Source: Pseudomonas sp. ICMP 561 (GTDB lineage Bacteria > Pseudomonadota > Gammaproteobacteria > Pseudomonadales > Pseudomonadaceae). Taken from it: 64,000 nucleotides of DNA. The notes beneath the pieces were generated by a model. That model saw only the letters and a program-made list of their open reading frames with translations. It had not been told where the DNA came from and searched no databases. The stretch covers positions 62,001 to 126,000 of the forward strand of contig NZ_LKBT01000023.1 in the NCBI RefSeq assembly GCF_002699985.1, read 5' to 3'. Positions within the stretch are counted from its first letter, which is position 1. Every line of letters starts with the position of its first letter. The position numbers and the translations under genes are program-made. Shown here piece by piece: positions 19,036 to 27,520 of the stretch.

Positions 19036-19124
19036 TGGACCAGCTTTAGCCGGGATGAGGCCAGAAAGGTCGCTGATAATGGGTCGCCAGCAATACCGCT
19101 TTCCCTGCTGAAGCCGGCCTCACA
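19036..19124. repeat. Degenerate REP pair
   Basis: Weaker copy of the CCGGCTTTAGCCGG class: ACCAGCTTTAGCCGGGATGA opposed by TCCCTGCTGAAGCCGGCCTC. With the two elements before it, this fills the 359-base gap 18821-19179, in which I see no gene. Confidence 0.65.
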
Positions 19125-19179
19125 TCATCTAAAACCTGTCACCCCTTGCAGGCTCCGAAAGAGGCCTGCGTTGCCACAG

Positions 19180-19374
19180 TTACCCTTGAAGAATCTGTGA
19201 TTCATTACTCCGGTTACGGGCCACTTCAACTGCGGGCAGGTAACTGCTTTCGACGACATCTTTGTGCTGCCTGTCGGGGATGCTCTGAATCAAATCGGCC
19301 AACGGCATGGTCTGCCCTTGAAAGCTGGCTACCGCCAATACGACAGCACCGTAGAGCGGGGTCAAATCGCGCAT
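19180..19374 (-). CDS. Small protein of unknown function (64 aa)
   Basis: A 64-aa ORF, not recognised. It begins MRDLTPLYGAVVLAVASFQG, with a moderately hydrophobic stretch at residues 7-20, then a polar tail. GGGAGA lies 6-7 bases before the ATG, a good ribosome site, and the AT-rich 190-base region upstream could carry a promoter. It is isolated between REP elements and the ybaN-like gene. It could equally be non-coding; the case rests on the ribosome site and start context only. Confidence 0.4.
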   Translation of the reverse strand: MRDLTPLYGAVVLAVASFQGQTMPLADLIQSIPDRQHKDVVESSYLPAVEVARNRSNESQILQG

Positions 19375-19568
19375 GAATACTTCTCCCTAAGTAAGTCTGT
19401 TCTTGTTTGCCAAAAAACTGACGATCTATGCGTTTAAAACCGTATCAGGTTTGTAACATCACAGCTAAGAACAACTTTGGGAGTCGCCAAGACGTTTTTC
19501 TCATAACGCTTATACCGAAAAAAAACGCATGAGATCTGTCGGGTATCAAAGGGTTGGCTGGGCGTGAA

Positions 19569-19970
19569 TCAAGGCTTGTGCAGTGTCTTCTGCCGCAGGA
19601 TATAAACCGTGACCAAAACCGCACAGGTCAACATAAATACCCTTGCCCAAATGTTGGGCACGAGATAGCAGGAAAACCCGATGCTGATCCACATCGAGAC
19701 AATCGCGTAGACCTTGCCCTTGAGCGGAATACCGTTGCCTTCCAGATAGCCACGAATCCACGGGCCCAGTCGTTTGTGATTGACCAGCCAGTTATAAAAG
19801 CGTGGAGAGCTGCGAGCAAAGCAGGCGGCGGCAAGCAGTAGAAAAGGCGTGGTGGGCATAATCGGCAGGAAAATCCCGATCACCCCCAACGTCACGCTTA
19901 TCCAGCCAACGCCAAGAAAGGTATACCGCACGAACCGATTAGGGCTCGTGCGTGGTGAGGCTTGCGCCAT
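19569..19970 (-). CDS. YbaN/DUF454 family inner-membrane protein
   Basis: A 133-aa membrane protein. Segments are visible near residues 17-48 (FLGVGWISVTLGVIGIFLP then TTPFLLLAAACFA) and 87-122. The motif PIMPTTPFLLLAAACFARSS is characteristic of the DUF454/YbaN family, as is the following WLxNHKRLGPWI. Starts 10 bp after the YecA-like gene on the same strand without a clear ribosome site, which suggests translational coupling. The family function is not established. Confidence 0.85.
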   Translation of the reverse strand: MAQASPRTSPNRFVRYTFLGVGWISVTLGVIGIFLPIMPTTPFLLLAAACFARSSPRFYNWLVNHKRLGPWIRGYLEGNGIPLKGKVYAIVSMWISIGFSCYLVPNIWARVFMLTCAVLVTVYILRQKTLHKP

Positions 19971-19980
19971 AGGCGCAGAC

Positions 19981-20568
19981 TCAGTGGTGGCGGGGCTTGA
20001 GGATTGCCGGTTTCTCGTCCGGTGCCTGGCACAGCAGGTACAGCGCTGTCAGAGCTTCCGGGATCTGCACGATCATGTCGTCCATCAGATTGGCATCTGC
20101 GGCGATATCGGAGAACTCAGGCTGCTCATCGAACAGACCCGAACCGACCATGATCGGCAACAGCATTTCGCTGACTTCTTCCTCGGCGGTTTCGAACCAG
20201 GCGCTTTCGCGCAGGAACACGCCTTCCATGAAACCGATGCACCAGCCGCGCAGATCGGAATCGTCCGGCTCGTCGCCCAGATCCAGGTCGCATGGCAGTT
20301 CGAATTCTTCGTCTGAAGCCAGTTGGCGAGCGATGTGCGCCTGCAACTGGATCAGCGTACCTTCGATCTCTTCGCGCTGGGCGTCATCGGCGTAATGGGG
20401 TGGCTCGGAGAACAGCGCATCGATCCACTCACGCTCAGGCACGCTTTCAGCACAGATCGAAAGGGCGGTCAGGTAGCCATGAGCGGCCACGTAGTCCAGT
20501 GCCTCGTCATGCAGTTCATCTGCATCGAGGAAGACTTGGAGGCGGTTTAGTTGCTCAGCGAAGGACAT
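19981..20568 (-). CDS. YecA/YgfB (UPF0149) family protein
   Basis: A 195-aa acidic protein with the UPF0149 core: WCIGFMEGVFLRESAW in the middle and the C-terminal EALTALYLL helix. It lacks the cysteine-rich SEC-C tail that many YecA proteins carry, ending KPRHH. Pseudomonads have another member beside zapA; here the neighbours are ybaN and recQ, so this is a separate paralogue. Function unknown. Confidence 0.85.
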   Translation of the reverse strand: MSFAEQLNRLQVFLDADELHDEALDYVAAHGYLTALSICAESVPEREWIDALFSEPPHYADDAQREEIEGTLIQLQAHIARQLASDEEFELPCDLDLGDEPDDSDLRGWCIGFMEGVFLRESAWFETAEEEVSEMLLPIMVGSGLFDEQPEFSDIAADANLMDDMIVQIPEALTALYLLCQAPDEKPAILKPRHH

Positions 20569-20755
20569 TGACAGGCTACCTTGAAAATAAACGATGCTGA
20601 ATTCTAGGCCCTGAGCGTCCCGGGCGCCAGCGCGGAGGCAGACGCATTACGCTATAGCTTAATTTCGACCGCTTATATCCATGCCACCCCTTGCCTGTGG
20701 CACGTCGGGTATACTGCCGCGCTTTAGCAGTGCAGCAGGACATTCTGGGGTTTTT

Positions 20756-22885
20756 ATGCTCGAACAGGCGCAACGCGTACTTAAAGACATCTTCGGTTAT
20801 GACAGCTTCCGTGGTCGCCAGGGTGCCATTATTGAACGCGTGGCCAGCGGCGGTGATGCGCTGGTATTGATGCCCACTGGCGGTGGCAAGTCGCTGTGCT
20901 TTCAGGTGCCCGGCCTGTTGCGTGACGGCCTGGCGGTAGTGGTGTCACCGTTGATCGCCCTGATGGACGATCAGGTCGCGACCCTGGAAGAGCTGGGCGT
21001 TTCGGCGGCGGCGCTGAACTCGACCTTGAGCGCGGACCAGCAGCGCGAACTGGCCAACCGGATTCGTCTGGGCGAAATCAAGATGCTGTATCTGGCCCCG
21101 GAACGTCTGGTCCAGCCGCGCATGTTGGCCTTTTTGCAGAATCTGCAGATTGCCCTGTTCGCCATCGATGAAGCTCACTGTGTATCCCAGTGGGGCCATG
21201 ACTTCCGCCCTGAATACCTGCAGCTGGGCCAACTGGCCGAACTGTTCCCCGATGTGCCGCGTATTGCCCTGACCGCTACGGCAGACAAGCGTACCCGTGA
21301 GGAAATCGTTACCCGGCTGCATTTGCAGAACGCCGAACGTTTCCTGTCCAGCTTTGACCGGCCGAATATTTTTTATCGCATCGTGCCCAAGGAGTCGCCG
21401 CGCAAGCAGCTGTTGGCTTTTTTGTCCGAGCGTCGCAGCGATGCCGGTATCGTCTATTGCCTGTCGCGCAAAAAAGTCGACGAAGTCGCCGCGTTTCTGT
21501 GTGAAAACGGTTATCCGGCGCTGCCTTATCATGCCGGTTTGCCTTCAGAAACCCGAGCCGCCAACCAGAAGCGCTTCCTCAATGAGGAAGGCCTGATCAT
21601 GGTTGCGACCATCGCGTTCGGCATGGGCATCGACAAGCCCAACGTGCGGTTTGTTGCGCACATGGACTTGCCCAAGTCGCTTGAGGCGTATTACCAGGAA
21701 ACCGGTCGGGCGGGGCGTGATGGTCTGCCTGCCGATGCATGGATGGCCTACGGCCTGCAAGACGTGCTGATGCTCAAGCAGATGCTGCAGAACTCCGAGG
21801 GCGACGAACGGCATAAGCGTCTGGAGCATCACAAGCTGGATGCCATGCTGGCGCTGTGCGAAGAGACGCGCTGCCGTCGTCAGACGCTGTTGGCCTATTT
21901 CGACGAAGACATGCCTCAGCCCTGCGGTCATTGCGACAACTGTGTTGATGGCGTTCAGACCTGGGATGCCACCGAGCCTGCGCGTCAGGCGCTATCCGCG
22001 ATCTATCGCACCGGCCAGCGTTATGGTGTGGGTCATCTGGTCGATGTATTGCTGGGTAAATCCACTGAGAAGGTACAAAGCTTCGGCCATCAACACCTCT
22101 CGGTATTTGGCGTTGGCAAGGCGCGCGCCGAGGGTGAGTGGCGTTCGTTGTTCCGCCAGCTGGTTGCCCGTGGGCTGGCTGATATCGATCTGGAAGGCTA
22201 CGGCGGCCTGCGTCTGAGCGACACCTGTCGCCCACTGTTGCGGGGCGAAGTGACGCTGGAGTTGCGTCGCGATCTGAAGCCGCAGACCACCGCAAAAAGC
22301 AGCTCCGGCAGCCCGGCTAGTCAACTGGTGCGAGGCGAAGAGCGCGAACAGTGGGAAGCGTTGCGTGCCTTGCGTCGCAAGCTGGCCGAAGAGCACGGCG
22401 TGCCGCCTTACGTTATTTTCCCGGATTCGACGTTGCTGGAAATGCTGCGCAGCAAACCGGAAACCATGTCCGACATGGCCCAGGTCAGCGGCGTCGGCGC
22501 ACGCAAACTGGAGCGTTACGGCGAGGCCTTCCTTGAAGTGCTGGGCGGTGCTGCCGAAGCGCCGAAAGTCGTGGCTGATGTGCGCCACGAACTCATCAGT
22601 CTGGCCCGCGCCGGTATGACCCCTGCACAGATTGCCGGACAGTTGCAGTGCACCGAGAAGAACGTCTACAGCATGTTGGCTGAAGCCATCGGCAAGCAGC
22701 AGCTTTCGCTGGAGCAGGCACTGGATTTGCCGGAAGATCTGCTTGGCGAAATTCAGGATGCATTTCTCGACGGCGAGGGCGAGTTACCTCCCGTGGCCGC
22801 CATCGCCGAACAGTTCACCGGGCGCGTGCCTGAGGGTGTTCTGTATTGTGTACGCGCTGCGCTGCAGGCTGAGTTCGAGGTTTGA
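20756..22885 (+). CDS. recQ: ATP-dependent DNA helicase RecQ
   Basis: A 709-aa 3'-5' helicase of the RecF recombination and fork-repair pathway. Walker A TGGGKS is at about 41-46, the DEAH box at 138-141 with the aromatic-rich loop CVSQWGHDFRPEY, and motif VI near ETGRAGRDG. The zinc-binding cysteines C-RRQTLLAYFDEDMPQP-CGHCDNC are near 370-396. The RQC winged helix follows, then an HRDC domain at about 530-608. A further C-terminal extension of about 100 residues contains a possible helix-turn-helix (TPAQIAGQLQCTEKNVYSML). The start is the ATG at 20756; the longer ORF extends into the promoter region. Confidence 0.97.
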   Translation: MLEQAQRVLKDIFGYDSFRGRQGAIIERVASGGDALVLMPTGGGKSLCFQVPGLLRDGLAVVVSPLIALMDDQVATLEELGVSAAALNSTLSADQQRELANRIRLGEIKMLYLAPERLVQPRMLAFLQNLQIALFAIDEAHCVSQWGHDFRPEYLQLGQLAELFPDVPRIALTATADKRTREEIVTRLHLQNAERFLSSFDRPNIFYRIVPKESPRKQLLAFLSERRSDAGIVYCLSRKKVDEVAAFLCENGYPALPYHAGLPSETRAANQKRFLNEEGLIMVATIAFGMGIDKPNVRFVAHMDLPKSLEAYYQETGRAGRDGLPADAWMAYGLQDVLMLKQMLQNSEGDERHKRLEHHKLDAMLALCEETRCRRQTLLAYFDEDMPQPCGHCDNCVDGVQTWDATEPARQALSAIYRTGQRYGVGHLVDVLLGKSTEKVQSFGHQHLSVFGVGKARAEGEWRSLFRQLVARGLADIDLEGYGGLRLSDTCRPLLRGEVTLELRRDLKPQTTAKSSSGSPASQLVRGEEREQWEALRALRRKLAEEHGVPPYVIFPDSTLLEMLRSKPETMSDMAQVSGVGARKLERYGEAFLEVLGGAAEAPKVVADVRHELISLARAGMTPAQIAGQLQCTEKNVYSMLAEAIGKQQLSLEQALDLPEDLLGEIQDAFLDGEGELPPVAAIAEQFTGRVPEGVLYCVRAALQAEFEV

Positions 22886-22926
22886 TTCCTGGCGAGGATG
22901 CCGCCGTGCGCCAGATGCAGGAAATT

Positions 22927-23020
22927 CTGTAGGACCGGCTTTAGCCGGGAGCCGATCTGTGCACACGCCACATCTGTGTTGTCAGGTCTTCAATCCTCCC
23001 TGCTAAAGCCGGTCCTACAG
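22927..23020. repeat. REP pair (class GTAGGACCGGCTTTAGCC)
   Basis: The left arm CTGTAGGACCGGCTTTAGCC and the right arm GCTAAAGCCGGTCCTACAG are opposed across about 55 bases. Lies about 40 bases after recQ. Confidence 0.92.
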
Positions 23021-23087
23021 ATCTGGACGATCCCGGCCCAATTCATCTACTTACAACCCCTCACTTGCCTCAATCCTGACGCCATGG

Positions 23088-23107
23088 TTAGCTGACTAAT
23101 AATTAGT
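23088..23107. promoter_or_regulatory. Putative SlyA/MarR-type operator
   Basis: TTAGCTGACTAA (23088-23099) matches 9 of 12 positions of the enterobacterial SlyA half-site pattern TTAGCAAGCTAA. It overlaps a second perfect palindrome ACTAATAATTAGT (23095-23107). It ends 18 bases before the MarR-family start codon, so autorepression is likely. Inferred, not shown. Confidence 0.55.
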
Positions 23108-23125
23108 ATCGACCACGAGTTTTCT

Positions 23126-23560
23126 ATGCCAATGACAGATGAACATCGCTTCGGTATGCAACTGGCTCATATGTCCCGAGGCTGGCGTGCTGAGCTGGAT
23201 CGACGCCTTGCCGATCTTGGGCTGTCTCAGGCGCGCTGGTTGGTGCTGCTGCATCTTGCCCGTTTTCAGGAGCCGCCAACGCAGCGCGAACTGGCGCAGA
23301 GTGTGGGTGTTGAAGGTCCGACACTCGCACGTTTGCTCGACAGCCTTGAAGCGCAGAGTCTGGTTCAGCGCCATGCGGTAGCTGAAGATCGCCGGGCAAA
23401 GAAAATCGTCCTGTGCGATACCGCTTGGCCTTTGATCCAGAAGATCGAAGCCATCGCCACAGCATTGCGGGTCGAGCTGTTTGCGGGTATCGATGAAGAG
23501 GAGCTGCGGGTTTGCATGCGCGTTCATACGCGTATCCTCGCGAACCTCGAAAGATCCTGA
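23126..23560 (+). CDS. MarR/SlyA-family transcriptional regulator
   Basis: A 144-aa winged-helix regulator. The recognition helix region TQRELAQSVGVEGPTLARLLDSLEAQ and the wing with the DRRAKKIVL motif (D-R-R) are typical, with dimerisation helices at both ends. It closely resembles SlyA in length and helix layout. An overlapping palindrome lies just upstream. Its neighbour is the FimV-like gene, which may be a target or just a neighbour. Confidence 0.9.
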   Translation: MPMTDEHRFGMQLAHMSRGWRAELDRRLADLGLSQARWLVLLHLARFQEPPTQRELAQSVGVEGPTLARLLDSLEAQSLVQRHAVAEDRRAKKIVLCDTAWPLIQKIEAIATALRVELFAGIDEEELRVCMRVHTRILANLERS

Positions 23561-23664
23561 GGCACACACGCTGCTTCTCGCTCATACTTGCAGCCAAGAC
23601 ATTGAAGTCCACGCCATATATTGAATATGCAATGAAGCCTTTTCAGGTTTCGATAAGGGTTCGT

Positions 23665-25827
23665 ATGCGCAACAGCTCTCAGGCGGCTACACGATCAGGT
23701 TTTGCCAGGACCGCTTTACGTCGCGGCTTCATAGTCGCGGCTTTATCTTCGGCATCGATGTTGTACTCGACGTTGGCATCCGCATTGGGCATGGGCGATA
23801 TCACCCTGCACTCGGCCCTCAATCAGCCGCTGAATGCTGAAATCGAATTGGTGGAAACCGCAGGCCTGAGTGCCGATGACATCGTCGCAAGACTGGCCTC
23901 GCCGGAAGAATTCGCCCGGGCGGGTGTCGATCGGGTGTTCTTCTTCAATGATTTTCGCTTCACGCCGGTCATCCGCGGTAATCGTGGCGTGATTCGCGTG
24001 GTATCAAGCAAACCGGTCACCGAGCCTTACTTGCAGTTCCTGGTACAAGTCATTCGGCCAGGCGGCGACATGCTGCATGAATACACGTTGCTGCTGGACC
24101 CGGCGACGTCTGAGCAGGGACGTGCTGCGGTGGCGGGAAGGCCCCGGGCGTCCGCGACACCAGGCGCCGAGCAGTCACGAATGCCGGTTGCACCACCCGT
24201 GGCACTGGAAGGGAAGCGCTACTCGGTGGTGGGCGGAGATACGCTCAACTCCATCGCACGACGCATGCAGGGATCGGGCGGCAGTGCTTCGGCAGGACGA
24301 CTTGCTGACGGTATCAAGGCGCTCAATCCTCAGGCCTTTCCTAACGGCGACAGCACGGCGCTGAAGGTCGGACAGAGTTTGTTGCTGCCTGATGCAGCAG
24401 TTTTGCCCAACAGTAATCCTGCGCCCGCATCAACAGCAGCAGCTCCGCAACCAACGGCGCAGGCCCAGCGTGGCGCTGAGCAGCTCGCCGTTTCAGCCAT
24501 CGAAAATCAGCTGCTGACCAAGACCGTGGATGACCTGCGCGTTCAATTGGAGGGCATGCAGGCGTCCATTGATAGCAAGGACAAGCAGATAGTCAGCTTG
24601 CAGACCGAGTTGGCGGAGAGTCGTGGCACCACGGCACAGCCTGCTCCGGCAGTACCCGCACCGGTCGATACGCCTGCCGCAGTGCCGGCTGCCGGTCCAC
24701 AGCCGCAGGAGGATTCTTTGCTGACCTCGCCGCTGCTGTTGGGTGCTCTGGCGATTCTGCTCTTGCTGCTCGTGCTTGCGTGGTCGGTGCAACGTAACCG
24801 GCGCAAGCAATCCATTCCCAAGCCAGCCGTCGTAGACCCAACCTTGAGTAACCCGGCCCGTGAGCCGGCTGTCCCGACTTACGACACGGCAGCCGCAGCC
24901 GTCAGAGTGACGACGCCCGTTGCCACGGCTCCGGCGCCTGCCCGCCCGGCCCCGGCCCGTGCGGCCGCAGGCAGTACCGATGCGCTGGATGGCGTCAGTA
25001 TCTACATTGCTTATGGTCGATTCGCCGAGGCCATGGGGATTTTGCGCGATGCGTTGGCCAAGCAGCCCGAGCGTACGGATATTCGTGTGCGTATTCTCGA
25101 GTTGTTGGCAGAGCAGGGTGACTCAGCAGGTTTTGCTCAGGAAGAACTGCTTGCTCTCGAGAATGGCGTGGAGGCCGAGCAGGTTCAGCAAATTCGCTCG
25201 CGTTATCCACAGCTCAAGCCTGCCGAGGAGGCTTCCAGTGTCACTCCGGCGGTACTTGCCGCAGCGCCCGTAGCTGCAGCAGTTGTTGCGGCCGAAGTTG
25301 CTAAAGCAGTTGCGAACGAAGAGCCCGCCCAGCTTGATGAAAATGCCGCCGCAGCGGTCCATCCTGAACCTGCGTTCGATGATTTTCAGTTGAACCTGGA
25401 TGACTTGTCGATGGATGCCGACTGGGATTTGGTGGATCCATTCGACAAGCCGGTGGCTGTGCGAGCTGAAGCACCGACAGAGGAGGTTACGGTTCACGAG
25501 CCCGAATTCTCGTCGAATCTCACCGAGCTGCCCGGCGTGGAGGAAATTCCGGATGATCGTTTCCTCAGTGATTTCCCTGAAGAAGAGGGGATCATCGAGT
25601 CAAACAGTGACGCTCTCGACGACTCATTCCTGGATGGCTTCATGGATGAGTCGGGCGAGTTCGACCTGCTTGATCTTGAAGAGGTCCCGCTGAGCAAGGT
25701 CAATCAGGCTCAAGTGCTGATCGATGAAGGCGATATCGAGGGCGCTCGCGAGCTGCTGCAGCAAGTGATTGATGAGTCTGATGACGAACACCAACAGACG
25801 GCTCGTGATCTCCTGGCCGGTTTGTAG
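23665..25827 (+). CDS. FimV-like protein (short FimV paralogue)
   Basis: A 720-aa inner-membrane protein. The signal peptide ends near ASA-LG and is followed by the FimV N-terminal core (ITLHSALNQPLNAEIELV). A LysM peptidoglycan-binding domain is near residues 181-246, a coiled coil near 275-325 and one membrane segment near 352-375 (LLLGALAILLLLLVLAW). The cytoplasmic half is alanine- and acid-rich, with a TPR-like block (VSIYIAYGRFAEAMGILRDA), and ends in the FimV C-terminal motif AQVLIDEGDIEGARELLQQV. FimV of P. aeruginosa is about 900 residues and lies by truA; this copy is shorter and lies by recQ, so a paralogue. The start at 23665 has AAGGG; an ATG at 23632 is an alternative. Confidence 0.85.
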   Translation: MRNSSQAATRSGFARTALRRGFIVAALSSASMLYSTLASALGMGDITLHSALNQPLNAEIELVETAGLSADDIVARLASPEEFARAGVDRVFFFNDFRFTPVIRGNRGVIRVVSSKPVTEPYLQFLVQVIRPGGDMLHEYTLLLDPATSEQGRAAVAGRPRASATPGAEQSRMPVAPPVALEGKRYSVVGGDTLNSIARRMQGSGGSASAGRLADGIKALNPQAFPNGDSTALKVGQSLLLPDAAVLPNSNPAPASTAAAPQPTAQAQRGAEQLAVSAIENQLLTKTVDDLRVQLEGMQASIDSKDKQIVSLQTELAESRGTTAQPAPAVPAPVDTPAAVPAAGPQPQEDSLLTSPLLLGALAILLLLLVLAWSVQRNRRKQSIPKPAVVDPTLSNPAREPAVPTYDTAAAAVRVTTPVATAPAPARPAPARAAAGSTDALDGVSIYIAYGRFAEAMGILRDALAKQPERTDIRVRILELLAEQGDSAGFAQEELLALENGVEAEQVQQIRSRYPQLKPAEEASSVTPAVLAAAPVAAAVVAAEVAKAVANEEPAQLDENAAAAVHPEPAFDDFQLNLDDLSMDADWDLVDPFDKPVAVRAEAPTEEVTVHEPEFSSNLTELPGVEEIPDDRFLSDFPEEEGIIESNSDALDDSFLDGFMDESGEFDLLDLEEVPLSKVNQAQVLIDEGDIEGARELLQQVIDESDDEHQQTARDLLAGL

Positions 25828-25878
25828 GCGCCGTCCCAGTGTTAATGGCTCCAGGCTGTCGAGAAGCAGACAGTGATG

Positions 25879-25970
25879 CTGTTGGAGCGAGGCTTGCCCG
25901 CGAACCGGGCGACTCGGTAAGTCAGACACACCGCATTATCGTTCTTCGCGGGCAAGCCTCGCTCCAACAG
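25879..25970. repeat. REP pair (class GTTGGAGCGAGGCTTGCCCG)
   Basis: The left arm CTGTTGGAGCGAGGCTTGCC and the right arm GGCAAGCCTCGCTCCAACAG are perfectly opposed. A third sequence class in this window, also at 38459-38550 with nearly the same spacer (CCGCATTATCGTT). Confidence 0.92.
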
Positions 25971-26015
25971 AACCGCTGTTAGTTCAATTTGTAGTTAGTC
26001 CCTGAGATTCTTTCC

Positions 26016-26312
26016 ATGTCTACCGTGAAACCTGAAATCGTCATCACCTACTGCACGCAATGCCAGTGGCTATTGCGCGCAGCATGGCTGGCTCAGGAGT
26101 TGCTCAGTACCTTTTCCGATGACCTGGGCAAGGTCTCACTGCAACCCGGGACTGGCGGTGTATTCATCATCACCTGTGACGGCGTGCAGTTATGGGAGCG
26201 AAAGGCCGATGGTGGATTCCCCGAGGCAAAGGTACTCAAGCAGCGGGTTCGTGATCAGATTGATCCTCAGCGTAACCTGGGGCACAACGACAAGACCACG
26301 CAGGGTCAGTGA
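26016..26312 (+). CDS. SelT/SelW/SelH (Rdx) family redox protein
   Basis: A 98-aa thioredoxin-like Rdx protein with the redox motif C13-T-Q-C16 (YCTQCQW) near the N-terminus and the family strand GGVFIITCDGVQLWERK. In this family the second Cys may be selenocysteine; here both are ordinary TGC codons. Likely cytoplasmic; partner and substrate unknown. The stop overlaps the convergent EamA gene by 7 bp. Confidence 0.88.
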   Translation: MSTVKPEIVITYCTQCQWLLRAAWLAQELLSTFSDDLGKVSLQPGTGGVFIITCDGVQLWERKADGGFPEAKVLKQRVRDQIDPQRNLGHNDKTTQGQ

Positions 26313-27187
26313 GTCGTGGCTGCCTGAGGTTTTGTTTTACTGCTCATCAAGCCTGAAACCACAATGGCGATGATGATCAGTGCACCGCCCAGCAGCATGC
26401 TCAGGGTGGGAACTTCGGCAAATAGCAGCCAGGCGAAGGTGATGCCGTAAACCGGCTCCATCGCAAAAACCACCGCTGCAGTCCGCGCCTTGATCACTCC
26501 CAGACTGGCCACGAAAAGGCTGTGAGCCAGGCCGGTGCAGAACACGCCCAGTAGACCTATCCACAGCCAGTCCAGCGCAGGAACACTGCCCAGTTCAGGC
26601 GCGGCCATCGGCAGCAGGCAAGCTGCAACGATCAGATTCTGATACAGCGCAGCCTGCACCGGCGGGACGTTTTTCGAGCTGACGCGATTGACCAGCGAAA
26701 GCAACGAAAAAGTCAGTCCGGAAAAAACTGCCCATAACAGACCGCTGGTGGCCTCGCTGGCCAGATTGAATTCGGGTGTAACCAACACCAGTCCAACACT
26801 GACCAGCATCACCAGAATGATTTCATTGCTACGGATGCGTTCACGGAACAGCAGCCCTTCGAGTATCACCGTGAAGGCCGGGAAGCTGGCAAAGCCCAAC
26901 GTGGCGACGGCGACGCCGGCAACTTTCACCGCGATGAAAAAACTCACCCAGTGCGCGGCCAACAACACGCCTGCAAGTAACAGGCGCGCCCAATCGGCGC
27001 GCTGCAAGGTTTTCCATGCAGTATTGCTGGCAAAGCGGGCGAAGAACGCCAGGGCTATAACGGCGAAGATTCCGCGACCGAAGACAATGACGGAAGGTGA
27101 TGCGCTGGCCAGTTTGCCGAAGACGCCAGTCAGGCCAAACATCAATGCGCCGATATGCAAGGCGCCCAAGGCGGAGCGGGGAGTCAT
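26306..27187 (-). CDS. EamA/DMT-superfamily transporter
   Basis: A 293-aa membrane protein with ten predicted hydrophobic segments in two five-segment EamA repeats. The second repeat begins near ATSGLLWAVFSGLTFSLL. It ends with a positive KTKPQAATTH tail. Probably an inner-membrane drug or metabolite exporter; substrate unknown. The ATG at 27187 is chosen because the longer ORF extends 86 residues through REP elements. Confidence 0.88.
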   Translation of the reverse strand: MTPRSALGALHIGALMFGLTGVFGKLASASPSVIVFGRGIFAVIALAFFARFASNTAWKTLQRADWARLLLAGVLLAAHWVSFFIAVKVAGVAVATLGFASFPAFTVILEGLLFRERIRSNEIILVMLVSVGLVLVTPEFNLASEATSGLLWAVFSGLTFSLLSLVNRVSSKNVPPVQAALYQNLIVAACLLPMAAPELGSVPALDWLWIGLLGVFCTGLAHSLFVASLGVIKARTAAVVFAMEPVYGITFAWLLFAEVPTLSMLLGGALIIIAIVVSGLMSSKTKPQAATTH

Positions 27188-27209
27188 GCTGATCCTTATT
27201 GCACGGTAA

Positions 27210-27363
27210 TGTAGGAGCTGCCGAAGGCTGCGATTGGGGTTCATGAGGACGAACGCATCAATCATCGGGTTGGAACCTGTATCCCGGTAGGAGCCAACTT
27301 GTTGGCGAGGCGGTATATCTGACTTTGGAGGTCCATCGTCTCGCCAACAAGTTGACTCCTGCA
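27210..27363. repeat. Half REP plus REP pair
   Basis: A lone arm GTAGGAGCTGCCGAAGGCTG lies at 27211. It is followed by a pair with left arm GTAGGAGCCAACTTGTTGGC and right arm GCCAACAAGTTGACTCCTGC (27285-27363). Fills most of the 333-base gap 27188-27520; the remainder should hold divergent promoters, which I cannot define. Confidence 0.8.
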
Positions 27364-27520
27364 ACCACCCCTCTGTGCCAATCGAAAGCAGTCTACCAGC
27401 GCCCGCCCTGAAGCATTCAGTCCAACTATTCCTGTGCATTGTCATGACATTGCCACAACCCGGTCACATTCGATTAACCGGCACCGGGCACTCTCATGCA
27501 AACCCAGCAGGAGATGGTTC

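Noticed and set aside
27270..27300. hrp-box-like GGAACC followed 16 bases later by CCAACTT
   Set aside because: The downstream part is part of a REP arm and does not match CCACNNA; no effector gene follows.
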